From positions 1 through 64,000 of the forward strand of contig JAGZOP010000007.1 of assembly GCA_018383195.1 (NCBI GenBank): a stretch of DNA of 64,000 nt, written 5' to 3'. This DNA comes from Clostridiaceae bacterium. GTDB taxonomy: Bacteria; Bacillota; Clostridia; Oscillospirales; Butyricicoccaceae. This document shows, piece after piece, positions 35,158-44,394 of this stretch. The translations under genes were made by a program, and so were the position numbers. The notes beneath the pieces are model-generated. The model was given only the letters and a program-made list of their open reading frames with translations. It made no database searches and was not told the origin of the DNA. How positions within the stretch are numbered: the first letter of the stretch is position 1; each line of letters begins with the position of its first letter.

Positions 35158-35363
35158 TTTCCGCCTTTCTGCTTCAGGCGATAGGCTGTGCCATCCGGGT
35201 TGAGCACCACGGTGTTGTCCAGCTGCGCCTTGAGGCTTCCGCGGAAATCCGCAATATATTCCTCGCGCAGCGCCTTGCGCTCCGCGGTTTCCTCCGGGGT
35301 TAAGCCCTCTGTTTTTGCTTTCTTTGCAAGCGCATTGATACGGTCAATTTTACTCTGTTCCAT
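35154..35363 (-). CDS. DUF896 (YnzC) family protein
   Basis: A 69-residue protein, largely two helices. It matches the DUF896 pattern: IDRINALAKKAKTEGLTPEE, then LREEYIADFRGSLKAQLDN and a basic tail. The family (YnzC/YneJ in Bacillus) is small, often LexA-regulated there, and of unknown role. It is the first gene of the five-gene operon and overlaps cca by 4 bases. Confidence 0.88.
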   Translation of the reverse strand: MEQSKIDRINALAKKAKTEGLTPEETAERKALREEYIADFRGSLKAQLDNTVVLNPDGTAYRLKQKGGN

Positions 35364-35403
35364 TCTATTTCATCTCCTGATTTTTGGATTGTTTCCTGCT
35401 AAC

Positions 35404-35432
35404 ATTATACCAAAATCGTTTCCCATCATCAA
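35404..35432 (-). promoter_or_regulatory. Promoter of the DUF896-cca-HD-yjbQ-OYE operon
   Basis: On the minus strand TTGATG (35432-35427), 17-bp spacer, TATAAT (35409-35404), about 40 bases before the DUF896 ATG. Confidence 0.7.
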
Positions 35433-35462
35433 GTCTGTCCGCTGTGTGCAGTTTCGATTTTC

Positions 35463-35491
35463 TTGACCGGCTGACGTCCGCATGTTACAAT
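35463..35491 (+). promoter_or_regulatory. Promoter of metY
   Basis: TTGACC (35463-35468), 17-bp spacer, TACAAT (35486-35491), about 38 bases before the metY ATG. Confidence 0.65.
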
Positions 35492-35528
35492 ATTTTCAGC
35501 CATTAAATTGTATATGGAGGGAATCTCT

Positions 35529-36794
35529 ATGAATCTGGAAACCAAATGCCTGCACGCAGGCTACAAGCCGGAAAACGGCGGTCCGGGCGTAATGCCGATT
35601 GTACAGTCTACAACCTATCGATTTGATTCAACCGCGCATATCGCGGGTCTGTTTGATATGCCGACCGAATTCATGTACTCCCGCTTTGCAAATCCCACCT
35701 GTGACGCAGTGGAAAAGAAAATTGCAGAGCTGGAAGGCGGCGTCGGCGCAATGCTGACCTCCTCGGGTCAGGCTGCTTCGCTGCTATCCATTCTGAACCT
35801 GTGCTCGGCAGGCGACAGCTTCATTGCCGCATCCACCATTTACGGCGGCACCATCAACCTGTTCGGTGTCACGCTTAAAAAGCTCGGCATCGAGTGCATC
35901 TGGGCAGATGCAGAGGCTTCAGCAGAAGAAGTGCAGAAGCTCTTCAAGCCGAACACCAAGGCAGTCTTCGGCGAAACGTTGGCAAACCCGGCGCTCACCG
36001 TGTTTGATATCGAAAAATGGGCAGATATTGCGCACAAAAACGGCGTACCGCTGATTATCGACAACACTTTTGCGACTCCGGTTCTGTGCCGCCCGATTGA
36101 GTTCGGCGCAGATATCGTCATCCATTCGACTACCAAGTACATGGACGGCCATGCCGTACAGGGCGGCGGCGTCATTGTAGACGGCGGCAAGTTCGATTGG
36201 GAAGCTTCCGGTAAGTTCCCGGACTTCACCGAGCCGGACGAAAGCTACCACGGCGTCACCTACACCCGCGACTTTGGCGCAATGGCGTACATCATCAAGG
36301 CGCGCATGCAGCTCATGCGTGACTTTGGCTGCTATCCGGCAGCGCATTCGGCGTTCCTGCTCAATCTCGGTCTGGAAACTTTGCCGGTGCGCATGAAGCA
36401 GTACTGTGAGAACGCGCTGACGGTTGCAAAGCACCTCGAAGCATCCGAAAAAATTGCATCCGTGCGCTATCCCGCACTGCCCGGCAATGAACATTACGAC
36501 CGCGCGCAGAAATATCTGCCGCTTGGTACCTCGGGTGTTATGTCCATCGACATCAAGGGCGGCAGAGAGGCTGCGATGAAGTTTATGGACAGCCTGAAGC
36601 TTGCCTGCAATGAAGTCCATGTTGCCGACATCCGCACCTGCGTCCTGCATCCGGCATCCGAAACCCACCGCCAGCTGACCGATGAGCAGCTTGTTGCAGC
36701 GGGCATCCAGCCCGGTCTGGTGCGTGTTTCGGTCGGTCTGGAAAATGTGCAAGATATTCTTGCCGATCTGGATCAGGCATTGGCACAGATTTAA
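35529..36794 (+). CDS. metY: O-acetylhomoserine sulfhydrylase / PLP-dependent Cys/Met metabolism enzyme
   Basis: Cystathionine gamma-synthase-type PLP enzyme, 421 residues, probably making homocysteine from O-acetylhomoserine and sulfide. It starts LETKCLHAGYKPENGGPGV, has MYSRFANPTCDAVEKK, and the PLP Lys203 in HSTTKYMDGHAVQGG. The long insert between 215 and 260 favours MetY over MetB. The ATG at 35529 with GGAGGG is chosen. With luxS it could form a homocysteine cycle. A methionine gamma-lyase role is an alternative. Confidence 0.9.
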   Translation: MNLETKCLHAGYKPENGGPGVMPIVQSTTYRFDSTAHIAGLFDMPTEFMYSRFANPTCDAVEKKIAELEGGVGAMLTSSGQAASLLSILNLCSAGDSFIAASTIYGGTINLFGVTLKKLGIECIWADAEASAEEVQKLFKPNTKAVFGETLANPALTVFDIEKWADIAHKNGVPLIIDNTFATPVLCRPIEFGADIVIHSTTKYMDGHAVQGGGVIVDGGKFDWEASGKFPDFTEPDESYHGVTYTRDFGAMAYIIKARMQLMRDFGCYPAAHSAFLLNLGLETLPVRMKQYCENALTVAKHLEASEKIASVRYPALPGNEHYDRAQKYLPLGTSGVMSIDIKGGREAAMKFMDSLKLACNEVHVADIRTCVLHPASETHRQLTDEQLVAAGIQPGLVRVSVGLENVQDILADLDQALAQI

Positions 36795-36809
36795 CAGCTT
36801 CGGTATACG

Positions 36810-37256
36810 ATGATGGAGATCCGCGAAATCCTGCCTTGGGATAAGCCGCACTTCTGCCGATTGGTGCATGATTTTTATCGGCTCCCCGCAGTACGGCATG
36901 AGATTCCGGACAGCCATGCCGCGCGCACCTTTGATTTGCTCATGAGCGACACGCCGTATGTGCGGTGCTTTGTCGCTGCCGATACGCGCGACGTGCCGCA
37001 CGCCTATATGCTGTGCTCAATCACATGGTCGAACGAGGCGGGCGGCATCTGCGTCTGGCTCGATGAAATGATGGTTGAAGAAAGCCTGCGCGGACAAGGC
37101 ATTGGGCAGGCACTCATCGCTGCGGCACGCGCCGCATATCCGAACGCCGCCCGTTTCCGTCTGGAATTGACCGACAATAACCCCAGAGCGGCTGCACTTT
37201 ACCGCAAGCTGGGTTTTGAACCTTTGGAATCCCGCCAAATGATACTCGAGCAGTAA
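36810..37256 (+). CDS. GNAT family N-acetyltransferase
   Basis: A 148-residue GNAT protein transferring acetyl from acetyl-CoA to an amine of unknown identity. The CoA-binding loop is EESLRGQGIGQALIAAA, and RLELTDNNPRAAALYRKLGF is the usual C-terminal motif. It begins 16 bases after metY at ATGATG and is probably in its transcript. No strong ribosome site is present. Confidence 0.88.
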   Translation: MMEIREILPWDKPHFCRLVHDFYRLPAVRHEIPDSHAARTFDLLMSDTPYVRCFVAADTRDVPHAYMLCSITWSNEAGGICVWLDEMMVEESLRGQGIGQALIAAARAAYPNAARFRLELTDNNPRAAALYRKLGFEPLESRQMILEQ

Positions 37257-37258
37257 GC

Positions 37259-37289
37259 AAAAAGCCTTCCCGCAGGGGAAGGCTTTTTT
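37259..37289. terminator. Bidirectional terminator
   Basis: AAAAAGCCTTCCC and GGGAAGGCTTTTTT form a stem with a 4-base loop between the GNAT gene and the convergent RluA gene. Confidence 0.85.
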
Positions 37290-38175
37290 ACGTCCAATCC
37301 GGAAAAAACGCCCGCATATCCGCAGGCAAAGGCGATGAGAACCGCAAAATTTCCCCGGTAATCGGCTGCGGCACGGTCAGAAACGCCGCATGCAGCGCAT
37401 GGCGGCCGATACGCGAGAAATCCGGATGGTATAGGAAATCCCCGGGCAGCGGATACCCGATATGCTTCATATGCACCCGAATCTGGTGGGTACGTCCGGT
37501 TTCCAAGCGCACCCGCGCGAGCGAGTATCCTGCCTCATACCAAAGCCGCTCAAAATACGTGACCGCGCGTTCCCCGTCCGTCCGCACCTCACGTGCAATG
37601 ACCGAACCGTCCACCCTGCCGATGGGCGCGTCGATGGCGCCGCGTTCGGGCAGCTCTCCGGTACAAACCGCCAAATATTCCCGAAATAGCCGTTTTTCTG
37701 CGGCAGCTTTTGTTAAAATGCAGGCAGAAAGCGCGTTTTTTGCCGTCACAAGCAAACCGGAAGTATTCTTATCCAGCCGCCCGATGGCACGGAACACAAA
37801 AGGCTCTCCTGCCTGTGCATACCGGTATGCCAGCGCATTCGCCACCGTGTTCTCCCTGTTCTGCGGGGATGGATGCACCGCCATACCCGCGGGCTTATCA
37901 ATCACAAAAAAGTCTTCATCTTCATAGACCACATGCAGCGGCAGGTCTGCCTGCGGAATGGTATCGCTGCGCTCAGTCTCGCGCAGGCAGAGCCGCAGCA
38001 CATCGCCCGCGTGCAGACGGTCGATGGTACGGATATGCGCCCCTGCAACCGTCAGCCCGTCCGGGTCATTTTTGAGATTGACAAGCACCCGATGAGATAC
38101 CCCCATCCGGCGCAGAAAACGCTCCACGCTCGTCCCCTCTGCCTGTTCCGGCACGCGATATTGCACAATGCGCAT
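37288..38175 (-). CDS. RluA-family pseudouridine synthase
   Basis: Converts uridines in rRNA or tRNA to pseudouridine, 295 residues. The S4-like N-terminal domain is about 1-75 and the catalytic domain has AIGRLDKNTSGLLV with the catalytic Asp, then ARVRLETGRTHQIRVHMKHI. Length and layout fit the RluD/YlyB-like group; the exact target is unclear. It has an AGGAGG site. Confidence 0.93.
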   Translation of the reverse strand: MRIVQYRVPEQAEGTSVERFLRRMGVSHRVLVNLKNDPDGLTVAGAHIRTIDRLHAGDVLRLCLRETERSDTIPQADLPLHVVYEDEDFFVIDKPAGMAVHPSPQNRENTVANALAYRYAQAGEPFVFRAIGRLDKNTSGLLVTAKNALSACILTKAAAEKRLFREYLAVCTGELPERGAIDAPIGRVDGSVIAREVRTDGERAVTYFERLWYEAGYSLARVRLETGRTHQIRVHMKHIGYPLPGDFLYHPDFSRIGRHALHAAFLTVPQPITGEILRFSSPLPADMRAFFPDWT

Positions 38176-38344
38176 CTCTGCTTCCTCCTTTTCCGCATAT
38201 GGTTTTGATTGTACCCGAATCGGGCGGTCGTGTCAATTCACGAACTTTGACGATTTTTTTGTTTTTGATGCTATCTTTTCCGGTATTCGGTGCTATAATA
38301 ATCTTTGGACTCTTCCAGAACGAAAAAGAACAGGAGTTGTTTTT

Positions 38345-39376
38345 TTGAACCAAATAGAAACCCTTCAGCAGCTTTGTGCGCTGCCCGGTGTGACCGGCTT
38401 TGAGCATGCAGCCGCATCTACGGTCGCAGAGCTGCTCCGTCCGCTCGTCAATAAAGTGGATATCGACCCATTCGGCACAGTAACCGGCATTCTGGTTTCC
38501 CCGAACCCGGGCGCGAAAACCGTGCTGCTCGACGCTCATCTTGACCAGATCGGCTTTCTCGTTACCGAGGTGCTGGACGGCGGCTTCCTGCGATTCGCGC
38601 CGGTTGGCGGCGTAGACCCGCGCATGCTGCTCGGCTGCGAAGTCACCATTTTAACGCCTCAGCCGCTTTACGGCATCATCTCCTGCACGCCGCCCCATCT
38701 GATGCAGGCGGGCGAACAGGACAAGGCGGTTCCGATTCATGAAATGATGATTGATACCGGTCTTGAGGATGCAAAAACCCGAATTCCAGTCGGCACGCCG
38801 GTGATATTCCGCGAGGAGGGTGCGCAGCTCTCCAAGAGCGTATTCATGTCCAAATGTCTGGACGATCGCGCGGGCATCCTCGCTATTTTACAGGCGCTGC
38901 AGCAGATCGACCGCAAGCAGCTGCGCGTCAATGTCGCGGTGCTGTTCTCCTGTCAGGAGGAGATTACCTCGCTCGGCGCAATGACCGGCGCGTTCCGCAT
39001 CCGTCCGGATTACGCCATCGCAGTCGATGTCAGCCATGCCAAAACGCCGGACGCGCCTGCGGGCGAAACCTTTGAGTTTGGCGGCGGCGTCATGATCGGT
39101 ATGGGTCCCAATATGAATACCGCCCTCACCCGCGCGCTGCTGCGTCTTGCGCGCGCCGAAGAAATCGACCACCAAATCGAAGTTATGGAGGGCAACACCG
39201 GCACGAACGCATGGGAAATCCAGATTTCCGCATGCGGCACAGCGCAGGCGATTCTCTCGATCCCCTTGCGCTATATGCATACCCCGATTGAAACCGTCAA
39301 GCTGTCCGATATTGACGCGACGGCTGACCTTATCGCGGCGTTTCTCAAAAATTTTGACGGGGAGGTGCTCCGCTGA
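38345..39376 (+). CDS. M42 family metallopeptidase, copy 1
   Basis: Zinc/cobalt aminopeptidase of the glutamyl aminopeptidase/endoglucanase-like family, 343 residues. The start is a TTG at 38345 with AGGAG 8 bases before it; the frame upstream is not conserved. Active-site residues: HLDQIGF, DDRAG, CQEEITS, VDVSHAKTP and RYMHTPIE. First of three tandem paralogues. It overlaps the second gene by one base, so they are coupled. Such peptidases usually form large tetrahedral complexes. Confidence 0.9.
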   Translation: MNQIETLQQLCALPGVTGFEHAAASTVAELLRPLVNKVDIDPFGTVTGILVSPNPGAKTVLLDAHLDQIGFLVTEVLDGGFLRFAPVGGVDPRMLLGCEVTILTPQPLYGIISCTPPHLMQAGEQDKAVPIHEMMIDTGLEDAKTRIPVGTPVIFREEGAQLSKSVFMSKCLDDRAGILAILQALQQIDRKQLRVNVAVLFSCQEEITSLGAMTGAFRIRPDYAIAVDVSHAKTPDAPAGETFEFGGGVMIGMGPNMNTALTRALLRLARAEEIDHQIEVMEGNTGTNAWEIQISACGTAQAILSIPLRYMHTPIETVKLSDIDATADLIAAFLKNFDGEVLR

Positions 39377-40398
39377 TGGTTGATTTACTCAAAACCCTGT
39401 GCGCACTGCCGGGTCCTTCCGGCGAAGAAGATGCAGTGCGCAGCTTCATCCGTTCCAAAGCCGAACCTTATGCAGACGAAATCCGCACTGATCCCATGGG
39501 TAATCTGATGGTGTTCCGCAAGGGTGAAAAGCGGCTGGCAAAGCCGGTCATGCTGTGTGCCCACATGGACGAGGTCGGTGTGATCGTCAAGCGCGTCACC
39601 GAGGACGGCATGCTGAAATTCGGCTTTGTCGGCGGCGTAGACCCGCGCGTTGTGATTGGCAGGCGCGTAAAATTCGGCAATGTCACCGGCGTGGTCGGCA
39701 TCAAAGCTGTGCATCTGACCTCGGCATCCGAACGCAAAACCATGCCCAAGGCGAAAGACCTCTATATTGACATCGGTGCATCCAGCAAAAGCGATGCGCT
39801 TGCCCGCGTGGAACTGGGGCAGTACGGTGTATTCGATTCCGGCGTTATCGAATTCGGCGACGGACTGCTCAAAGCCAAAGCCATCGACGACCGCTTGGGC
39901 TGCGCGGTGCTGTTGACGCTGCTCAAAAACCAGCCGCCCATTGATACCTGGTTTGTCTTTACGGTGCAGGAGGAAGTCGGTCTGCGCGGCGCGGCAACCG
40001 CAGCGTTTGCACTCGCCCCTGATTTTTGCCTGATTGTCGAGGGAACCACGGCAGCCGACCTCGCAGAAGCGCCTGCGCACAAGCAGGTCTGCGGCTTGCG
40101 AAAGGGTGCGGTGCTCCCGTTCATGGATCGCGGCACAATTTATGACGCTGAGCTGTTTGAACTCATGCGAGACGCAGCAAATGAACGCGGCATCCACTGG
40201 CAGACCAAGCACATGGTTGCAGGCGGCACCGATGCCGGACGCATCCATAAAATGCGTACAGGCGTGCGCACGGTCGGCGTGGCTGCGCCGGTGCGCTATA
40301 TCCACTCCCCCGTATCCGTGGCTGCCAAGTCCGACATGCAAGGGGTGCTGGCGCTCGCACAGGCGTTCCTCGAAGAACTTGCCGCAGGCGCCGAATAA
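39376..40398 (+). CDS. M42 family metallopeptidase, copy 2
   Basis: A 340-residue paralogue with AHMDEVGV, DDRLGCAV, QEEVGLRGAA and RYIHSPVS. The usual Asp ligand motif VDVT is replaced by VEGTTAAD, as in a subset of the family. The ATG at 39376 overlaps the previous stop. It is 19 bases before the third copy. Confidence 0.92.
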   Translation: MVDLLKTLCALPGPSGEEDAVRSFIRSKAEPYADEIRTDPMGNLMVFRKGEKRLAKPVMLCAHMDEVGVIVKRVTEDGMLKFGFVGGVDPRVVIGRRVKFGNVTGVVGIKAVHLTSASERKTMPKAKDLYIDIGASSKSDALARVELGQYGVFDSGVIEFGDGLLKAKAIDDRLGCAVLLTLLKNQPPIDTWFVFTVQEEVGLRGAATAAFALAPDFCLIVEGTTAADLAEAPAHKQVCGLRKGAVLPFMDRGTIYDAELFELMRDAANERGIHWQTKHMVAGGTDAGRIHKMRTGVRTVGVAAPVRYIHSPVSVAAKSDMQGVLALAQAFLEELAAGAE

Positions 40399-40417
40399 CA
40401 GACAAGGAGAATTTTGC

Positions 40418-41434
40418 ATGAGCAAAGTATTTGAATTATATCAAACTCTGTCCGCCTTTGGTCCGTCCGGACGGGAGGAGGACATCCGCGAAGCCATTGC
40501 CGGCATCGCAAGCGACTATCTGGACGAGGTTACGACCGATGCACTCGGCAACCTCATCTGCCGCAAGAAGGCTTCCCGTCCCGAGGAGGCAGGCCCCGGC
40601 CGCAAAATTATGTTTGCGGCGCATATGGACTCCATCGGCATTGTTGTCACCTATATTGACGCCAATGGTTTTCTGCGATTCTCGAACGTTGGCGGTCTGT
40701 TCCGCGGCGATCTCATCAACATTCAGGTGCGCTTTGCAAACGGCACACGCGGTGTGATTTCCTATGAGGAAAAAACACCGTTCAAGGACCTCCAGATGAA
40801 CAATCTCTTCCTCGACATCGGCGCATCCAGCCGTGAGGAGGCAGAGCATATGGTGCAGGTCGGCGATTTTGCAGTATTTGAAGCGCCCTCGTTTGAGCAG
40901 AACGGCGTGATCTGCGGTCCGTATCTGGACAACCGCATCGGCTGCGTCACCCTGCTGCTGACCATGATGAGCCTGCCCGAAACCGTTGCCGATGACCTCT
41001 ATTTTGTCTTTACGGCGCAGGAGGAAGTCGGTCTGCGCGGCGCAGGAACCGCAGCATTTTCCATTCAGCCGGACATTGCCATCGCGGTGGATGTGACCGA
41101 TACCGGCGACCTGCCGGAGCACAAGTATCCGATGGCATGCTTTCTGGGCAAGGGACCTGCGGTCAAGGTCATGGATCATTCGGTGCTGTGTACGCCCAAA
41201 ATCCGTTCCGCACTGGAAGAAGCCGGACTGCTCGCCGCTGTTCCGGTACAGCGCGAAATTATGCAGTTTGGCGGCACGGATACCGCGGCGCTCCAGCGCA
41301 GCGGCACCGGTGTTCCCGCAGGTGCAATCAGTATTCCAACCCGGTATATCCATTCTCCAAGCGAAATGTGCGCCGTTCGTGATGTCGAACAGGCAGCCGC
41401 GCTGCTCACGCAGGCAGTTCTGCACACGCTGTAA
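40418..41434 (+). CDS. M42 family metallopeptidase, copy 3
   Basis: A 338-residue paralogue with AHMDSIGI, LDNRIGC, QEEVGLRGAG, VDVTDTGD and RYIHSPSE. The ATG at 40418 has an AAGGAG site; the longer frame upstream lies inside copy 2 and is rejected. The three copies differ in sequence and in the fifth ligand motif, which suggests different peptide preferences (inference). Confidence 0.92.
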   Translation: MSKVFELYQTLSAFGPSGREEDIREAIAGIASDYLDEVTTDALGNLICRKKASRPEEAGPGRKIMFAAHMDSIGIVVTYIDANGFLRFSNVGGLFRGDLINIQVRFANGTRGVISYEEKTPFKDLQMNNLFLDIGASSREEAEHMVQVGDFAVFEAPSFEQNGVICGPYLDNRIGCVTLLLTMMSLPETVADDLYFVFTAQEEVGLRGAGTAAFSIQPDIAIAVDVTDTGDLPEHKYPMACFLGKGPAVKVMDHSVLCTPKIRSALEEAGLLAAVPVQREIMQFGGTDTAALQRSGTGVPAGAISIPTRYIHSPSEMCAVRDVEQAAALLTQAVLHTL

Positions 41435-41437
41435 TAT

Positions 41438-41475
41438 AAAAAAGCTTCGGAACCAAAAGTTCCGAAGCTTTTTTT
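41438..41475. terminator. Bidirectional terminator after the M42 genes
   Basis: AAGCTTCGGAAC and GTTCCGAAGCTT with a 5-base loop and T runs on both strands. Confidence 0.85.
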
Positions 41476-42286
41476 ATAGTTTGGGGAATAGTTCCTGATC
41501 GTTCAAATTCGAAATCCCGCGCAGCCGGTCGCCCAGTACATGCAAGGAAACGCTTGCATAAATCATCCCGAACATAACCGTCAATCCACAGGTGAAAAAT
41601 CCAAACACCCACCATGGCAGGAAGCTCAGTGTAAATGCCAGCATGCCGCGGCGCTGCCCACGCAGCAGCCGACTGGCCTGCGCTGTCGCACGCCAGACTC
41701 CCATTTCCGGATTGTCGTACAGCAAACCGTATCCCATCACATAAGTCGCCATTCGTCCCATTAAGGGCAGCAGCAAAAGCAGATACAGGGTAATGAGCCC
41801 TGCAAGGAGATTCATAACCACCTGTACATCCTCAATCCCCTGCTGCTCAATCCAGCCCGATGTGACATAGACCGCGCCAAAATACAGCAGTGTTGGCAGG
41901 ATTGCGAGCAGCAGCATGCGAAACATCAGACACAGCATCATCCGCACACCGCGCAGGCATTCACGCAAATTCGACAGCGGCGACAGGACAATCGAAAGTC
42001 CTGTATTCTGTCCGCGCGCCGCGGTTACACAGAAATACTGCATTCCCATCATGATGGGTCCAAGCAGCACAACTTCGCAGAAGATCCCCAGACCAAACAT
42101 TACCGCCATGTGTTCAAGGTTTGCATCCGCGGACACTCCCGTCATCAGCCCGATCAACATCGCCGGCAGCATATACATGGCGACCGCTGCCGCACAGAGC
42201 GGCAGCCGCATCATAATACGCACTTTGGCGATGGCTTTGATTTTCCGGCGCTCGCCGGCATTCAGTTTTATTGTATCTTGATCCAT
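41474..42286 (-). CDS. Membrane protein, DUF975-like
   Basis: A 270-residue protein with about five or six hydrophobic segments (about 28-50, 65-85, 115-140, 155-180 and 215-255). The late LSFLPWWVFGFFTCGLTVMFGM resembles the DUF975 C-terminal motif. Its ATG lies 3 bases after the VanW stop, so it is cotranscribed and probably coupled. Function unknown. Confidence 0.6.
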   Translation of the reverse strand: MDQDTIKLNAGERRKIKAIAKVRIMMRLPLCAAAVAMYMLPAMLIGLMTGVSADANLEHMAVMFGLGIFCEVVLLGPIMMGMQYFCVTAARGQNTGLSIVLSPLSNLRECLRGVRMMLCLMFRMLLLAILPTLLYFGAVYVTSGWIEQQGIEDVQVVMNLLAGLITLYLLLLLPLMGRMATYVMGYGLLYDNPEMGVWRATAQASRLLRGQRRGMLAFTLSFLPWWVFGFFTCGLTVMFGMIYASVSLHVLGDRLRGISNLNDQELFPKL

Positions 42287-42289
42287 AGA

Positions 42290-44242
42290 TTATTGTGCCT
42301 CCGGGTCTCCTCCTGTCGTTGGATTTTGCTCTGCCGGCTGTTCCGTATTCGGCGTCGGCGTCGGTGTGGGAGCCGGCGCAGGCGCTGCCGGACCGACCAG
42401 TACAATCTTATCCCGTTTCTTGTAATACGAATTGTTCGCCTTCACGGTCGTAGACTTGCCGTTTTCAGTGATTGTCTTGTAGGTGACGGTCTTGTAGCCG
42501 GTCGTGCCCGACTGCGAGGTTTCACGCGAACCGGGTGCTAAGGTCGCATCGGTCTTTTCCACGGTTTCATAGTTCAGCGTAGACAGGATATCGGTGCTCA
42601 AAGACACTGTCTTATCCGAAGTCTTGGTGCCGATAATCTTCATATTGCAGGAACTGCCCGACTGGGACGCCACGATCTTTACCGGGTACTTCGTATTGTT
42701 TTTGAATCGGAAATCCGGACCGCCCCACGATACAGTAGCATCCTCCCCAAGTGGGGTATAGGCAACTGTAAAGCTGTGGTTGTGGCGCTCGGTCACCTCA
42801 AGGTCAGCGCGCAGCACTGCCATATACAGCGTCGAGGACGGCTGGCATACACCGCCGCCAACTTCATCGACCACCTTGCCGTTTGCATACGCGCCCGCAG
42901 CCTTGAAGCCGCGCGCCGCCGTGCGCTCCCCGACTACGCCGTTATAGGAAAACTCGTCGCCCGGGTTCAGGATCGTGCCGTTGATATGCTCGCACGCCAG
43001 CCGGACGTTATTGGTACGGTCCCTGTTGCCTGCATTCAAACTCGTGGATGTGCTTGCCAGCGTATCGCTGAACAGCACCTCTGCCAGCCGATCGGCGGTT
43101 ACTTCGGCAGGGGTTCGCTTCACCGGAATGGTGTAGGACTGCTCGCTGCCGTCGCCCACAATTTTTCTCGCTTCTTCCACATCAAATTCAACGCCATCCA
43201 CGCTCGGCAGAATGGTTTTTCCGTCCTTTTTATCAACGGTTGCATTTTTCGGCTCAGCCTTTGCCTCTGCCGCAATTTTGTCCACATCAATTTTCTGCGG
43301 CGCGCGGGTCTGGACTTTGACTTCATATGCCTTAAAATTCATCGTGCGGATGCGCTCTGTCACTTCGTCCATGACTTCATCCCGGTCAAACTCCACGCCG
43401 GGTTTGCCGGCATCAATCACCATGGTATCTTCTTCCAGAGTCCACGACGGGTCAACCGGCTCGGTCAGTGCATCTTTCGCAATCTCATCCAGACGTTTGT
43501 CAATCGCTTCCTCATCCACTCTCACCGACAGCGGCACTTCATGACCACCGAACAAGGCGCCGACCGCGTGGCCGACGCGCGTAAACGCGCTGCCCGCATG
43601 AGTGTAGTCATAAGCGTCCTGCGCAGACTGGTCGCTGTCCAGTCCGGTGGTGACATCATCGATGTCAATCTGGTACTCCTTATCATAAATCCGCAGCGTG
43701 ACAGATTCCCCGGCAAGCAAATGCTCTGCCTGCGCATCGATACGCTCCTGCGCGTCGGCAAGCGACATTCCGCCCACCTTGACTGCGCCCGCAGTGACAC
43801 CGAAATGAATCCCGCTGTACAGATATGTATACCCAAAGGCTGCACACGCGGCTGCTGCCGCAATGCCAAGCACAATCGCAGCAGCTTTTGCTTTGCCAGA
43901 CCCCTGCTTCTTCTTTGTTCGCTTACTCCGCATGGCAGGATACTCCTCCCGTTCAGAAATGTCCTGCTGAAAGGCGGTGGGCAGTTCTTCCGGCTTATCA
44001 TACGTTGCAGCCTGCACCTCGCGCTGTATCTGCGGATTTGCCTGTATCGGCTCTCGTGCCGCAAATTCCGAAACAGGCGGCAGTGTGTCGGCATTAGGTT
44101 CCGGTTTTTCTGCCTCGCTGCGTGCCCGCAGCATTGCATCGAGCGCACTGTTGCCGGTATGCCCCGCAGCGTGCTCTTCCTGCACTTCTTCTATGATGTC
44201 TTCGAGCGATGGTTCCCGCCGGTCGCGTTCATTTCCATTCAT
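42290..44242 (-). CDS. VanW family membrane-anchored protein with peptidoglycan-binding-like repeats
   Basis: A 650-residue protein: a cytosolic acidic N-terminus (about 1-110), one membrane helix (AAAIVLGIAAAAACAAFGYT, about 120-140), two PG_binding_4-like segments in the exterior part, then a VanW domain (GDEFSYNGVVGERTAARGFK, VGGGVCQPSSTLYMAVL, SWGGPDFRFKNN) and a Pro/Thr-rich tail. The start at 44242 is chosen because a promoter's -10 (TACAAT) sits in the codons of the longer frame that begins at 44302. VanW is a cell-surface domain of unknown function. A second VanW gene is at 62960. Confidence 0.85.
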   Translation of the reverse strand: MNGNERDRREPSLEDIIEEVQEEHAAGHTGNSALDAMLRARSEAEKPEPNADTLPPVSEFAAREPIQANPQIQREVQAATYDKPEELPTAFQQDISEREEYPAMRSKRTKKKQGSGKAKAAAIVLGIAAAAACAAFGYTYLYSGIHFGVTAGAVKVGGMSLADAQERIDAQAEHLLAGESVTLRIYDKEYQIDIDDVTTGLDSDQSAQDAYDYTHAGSAFTRVGHAVGALFGGHEVPLSVRVDEEAIDKRLDEIAKDALTEPVDPSWTLEEDTMVIDAGKPGVEFDRDEVMDEVTERIRTMNFKAYEVKVQTRAPQKIDVDKIAAEAKAEPKNATVDKKDGKTILPSVDGVEFDVEEARKIVGDGSEQSYTIPVKRTPAEVTADRLAEVLFSDTLASTSTSLNAGNRDRTNNVRLACEHINGTILNPGDEFSYNGVVGERTAARGFKAAGAYANGKVVDEVGGGVCQPSSTLYMAVLRADLEVTERHNHSFTVAYTPLGEDATVSWGGPDFRFKNNTKYPVKIVASQSGSSCNMKIIGTKTSDKTVSLSTDILSTLNYETVEKTDATLAPGSRETSQSGTTGYKTVTYKTITENGKSTTVKANNSYYKKRDKIVLVGPAAPAPAPTPTPTPNTEQPAEQNPTTGGDPEAQ

Positions 44243-44283
44243 TCTATCATCAGCCTCTCTCGCATTCCCTACTGTTTTGGTTA

Positions 44284-44320
44284 CGTTCTTATTGTATGAC
44301 ATTTTCCGTCAGAATACAAC
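44284..44320 (-). promoter_or_regulatory. Promoter of the VanW/DUF975 pair
   Basis: On the minus strand TTGTAT and TACAAT are separated by 17 bp just upstream of the VanW ATG at 44242, within the 5' part of a longer frame. Confidence 0.55.
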
Positions 44321-44336
44321 AACAAAAAGGCAACAT

Positions 44337-44374
44337 AAAAGCGCACACCCACTTGCAGTAGGATATGCGCTTTT
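44337..44374 (-). terminator. Terminator of ychF
   Basis: AAAAGCGCA (44337-44345) pairs with TGCGCTTTT (44366-44374); on the minus strand TTTTATG follows. Confidence 0.6.
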
Positions 44375-44394
44375 CCAGCGTTTATGCGCCGTAC

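Noticed and set aside
40034..40417. N-terminal extension of the third M42 gene
   Set aside because: It lies inside the second M42 gene in another frame; the ATG at 40418 has a good ribosome site.
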